From positions 60,086-124,085 of the forward strand of contig CAYMYN010000009.1 of NCBI GenBank assembly GCA_964394665.1: a stretch of DNA of 64,000 nt. Reading direction: 5' to 3'. This document shows, one piece after another, positions 61,162 to 64,000 of this stretch. The translations under genes were made by a program, and so were the position numbers. Each line of letters opens with the position of its first letter. Position 1 is the first letter of the stretch. Source of the stretch: CAYMYN01 sp964394665 (GTDB taxonomy: Bacteria; Planctomycetota; UBA1135; GCA-002686595). The notes under the pieces are model-generated. The model had not been told where the DNA came from. It made no database searches and was given only the letters and a program-made list of their open reading frames with translations.

Positions 61162-62025
61162 ATGCTGATCGACTGCCACGTCCATCTGAACAACTACGTC
61201 GAGAATCCCGGGCGGCCTACGCGGGAGAACGTCGAGGCGCTCTACTCCAAGATGGCCGAGCACGGGGTCGACCATGCGGTCGTGCTGACCTCGTACAAGG
61301 TCGACGTCGACCGGCCGAGCGTGGAGCAGGTGCTCGAGATCCTGGCCGACGACCCGCGCACGACCGTGGTCGAGGGCCTGCGCTGGCGCAGCGAGGCGCG
61401 CACGGACTTGTTCTCGATGGAAGAGCGCATCCGCGACGGCGTGGTCAAGGGCATCAAGCTCTACCCCGGCTACGACCGCTACGCGATCAACGACGAGTCC
61501 CTGGAGTCCGTCTTTCGCCTGGCCGCCAAGCACGACGTGCCGGTGATGATCCACTGCGGCGACACCTACGCCAAACACGCCAAGGTGCGCCAGGCCCACC
61601 CCCTGCTGGTCGACGACGTGGCGGTCGACTATCCCGACGTCAAGTTCGTCATCTCGCACCTGGGCAATCCTTGGTTCCAAGACACGGCCCAGGTGCTCTA
61701 CAAGAACGACAACGTCTACGCGGACATCTCGGGCCTGACCCTGGGCAACTTCAGCGCCGACTTCGAGCGCTACATGTTGGCGAAGGTCAAGGAGATGATC
61801 CTCTACATGGGCGACCCCGGCCGGCAGCTCATGTACGGCAGCGACTGGCCGCTGGTCGGCATGGGCGCCTACATCAAGTTCCTCGACAGCCTCGAGTTCG
61901 ACGACGAGACGAAGGCCAACATCTCCTGGCGCACCGCCGCGCGTCTGTTCCGCATCCCGATCGAGGACCTGCGCCAGGGTCCCAGCCAAGGCGACCCCGG
62001 CCACGGCCCGGGCCCCAAGGCCTGA
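61162..62025 (+). CDS. Amidohydrolase-superfamily metal-dependent hydrolase
   Basis: This 287-residue protein starts at ATG 61162. The first metal site is IDCHVHLNNY near the N-terminus. VKGIKLYPGYDRYA has the Lys at the end of a strand, followed by PVMIHCGDTY, FVISHLGNPW and LMYGSDWPLVG with the catalytic Asp. This order is that of the amidohydrolase_2 group (ACMSD and related TIM-barrel decarboxylases/hydrolases). The substrate is unknown. The tail of about 15 residues is Gly/Pro-rich. It reads in the same direction as the beta-sandwich protein before it, with 96 nt between. Confidence 0.88.
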   Translation: MLIDCHVHLNNYVENPGRPTRENVEALYSKMAEHGVDHAVVLTSYKVDVDRPSVEQVLEILADDPRTTVVEGLRWRSEARTDLFSMEERIRDGVVKGIKLYPGYDRYAINDESLESVFRLAAKHDVPVMIHCGDTYAKHAKVRQAHPLLVDDVAVDYPDVKFVISHLGNPWFQDTAQVLYKNDNVYADISGLTLGNFSADFERYMLAKVKEMILYMGDPGRQLMYGSDWPLVGMGAYIKFLDSLEFDDETKANISWRTAARLFRIPIEDLRQGPSQGDPGHGPGPKA

Positions 62026-62028
62026 GCG

Positions 62029-62351
62029 CGTGCCAGCCCGCGCTTCGTCCGAGTTGCGTGCGAGCCACCCGAGCTCGTCGGCCGCTCGGCTTCATGGGGC
62101 ATCGCGACGCGCACCGATGCGCAGGGCTCGTTCCGCCTCGAAGCGCCGCTGTCGGGACAACGGAGCGTCACGCTGAGCATCGTTCCATCACGCGCCAACG
62201 CGACCTACGAGCTGCGCTTCGCCATCGCCGTCGGCGCGCAGCCGCCCCCGATCCGCCGCAGACCCTGCGCGTCGAGCACGAGCCGGCGTGCACCGCGACC
62301 TTCGATGTCACCCAGGTGACGGGCGAAACCGCGCGGGTCGAGCTCGAGTGA
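62029..62351 (+). pseudogene. Decayed carboxypeptidase-regulatory-like gene fragment
   Basis: No start codon leads this stretch. In the frame of the preceding gene, from about 62041, it reads as a beta domain that includes GIATRTDAQGSFRLEAPLSG and QRSVTLSIVPSR. At a run of five C (62245-62249) the frame must shift by one base to continue as PDPPQTLRVEHEP and ATFDVTQVTGETARVELE, then stop at 62349-62351. One missing C would restore a single frame. The phrases are those of a CarboxypepD_reg-type C-terminus, so this is a truncated, frameshifted remnant. The 164 bp after it (62352-62515) holds nothing I can name. Confidence 0.55.
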
Positions 62352-62515
62352 GGGCCGTCCCCGACGTACCCGTGGGGGTCAGCGGCGCGCCCGCGGGAGG
62401 GGCGGTCCGGCTACGACCGCACGAGCTTGTTCGCTGGCTCCTGGCGCTCGCGCCTGCGAGCGGCGATGATCTCGCCCCCCCCTGGCCGCGGCATGGGCCC
62501 GGGGGACCCCACGCG

Positions 62516-64000
<1,485 letters not shown>

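Noticed and set aside
58929..62351. A 1140-codon plus-strand frame crossing the large beta protein and the amidohydrolase.
   Set aside because: It is out of frame with both real genes. Only its last about 35 codons look protein-like, and those are reported as part of the pseudogene.

Overview
This window is very GC-rich and tightly packed. I support 51 protein-coding genes, one pseudogene fragment and a set of small non-coding elements. There is no rRNA, tRNA, CRISPR array, insertion sequence or prophage that I can see. Two secreted proteins (26213-27331 and 56908-57918) share a C-terminal region built on FGDG(L/F)RC-like and YRDP-like motifs. I associate this region with the unusual marine Planctomycetota. 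Together with a receptor Ser/Thr kinase fused to TPR-like repeats and several carboxypeptidase-regulatory-like surface proteins, it suggests a Gram-negative planctomycete or close relative. That placement is an inference from family knowledge, not a database result.

1-11 kb is the outstanding region. It holds the end of a CcsA/ResC-type haem lyase, a DUF2959-like lipoprotein, a fused ferredoxin / FAD-NAD(P) oxidoreductase / membrane cytochrome b protein, a 23-haem c-type cytochrome, a predicted outer-membrane beta-barrel, a 7-haem cytochrome and an 11-haem lipoprotein cytochrome. Four of these genes overlap head to tail. The layout reads as a complete route from cytoplasmic NAD(P)H or ferredoxin, through the inner membrane and periplasm, to the cell surface. 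It looks like an extracellular electron transfer or metal-reduction conduit with an unfamiliar input module.

11-30 kb is mixed housekeeping: a Tat-lipoprotein M24 peptidase, a HEAT-repeat protein, TrmL, a MOP/ANKH-like transporter, an RlmD-type methyltransferase, YqgE, an NadR-like ATPase, an AsmA-like protein, endonuclease III, a CoA-binding protein, AcpS and an SDR epimerase. 30-37 kb carries a three-gene acyl-CoA carboxylase operon (biotin carboxylase, carboxyltransferase, biotin carrier), a HEAT-like secreted protein, a CapB-like ATPase and a SprT-like metalloprotease. 38-50 kb holds a carboxypeptidase-regulatory-like protein, a MerR regulator divergent from formate-tetrahydrofolate ligase, a YugP-type peptidase, a TrmA-type methyltransferase with an RluA-like tail, phosphoglucose isomerase, a universal stress protein, a protein with three 34-residue repeats, and aspartate-semialdehyde dehydrogenase. 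50-64 kb holds a glycosyltransferase divergent from arsenate reductase, an alpha-oxoamine synthase-like enzyme, the kinase-TPR protein, secreted proteins, an amidohydrolase, a decayed gene and a truncated Uup-type ABC-F ATPase.

Two non-coding patterns recur. First, at least eleven genes carry a TANNNT hexamer (mostly TACCCT or TANNCT) only 6-10 nt upstream of the start codon, which is the arrangement expected of leaderless promoters. Second, a 77-78 bp hairpin element occurs twice, each time just downstream of a stop codon and in the same orientation as that gene, with compensatory changes in its stem.
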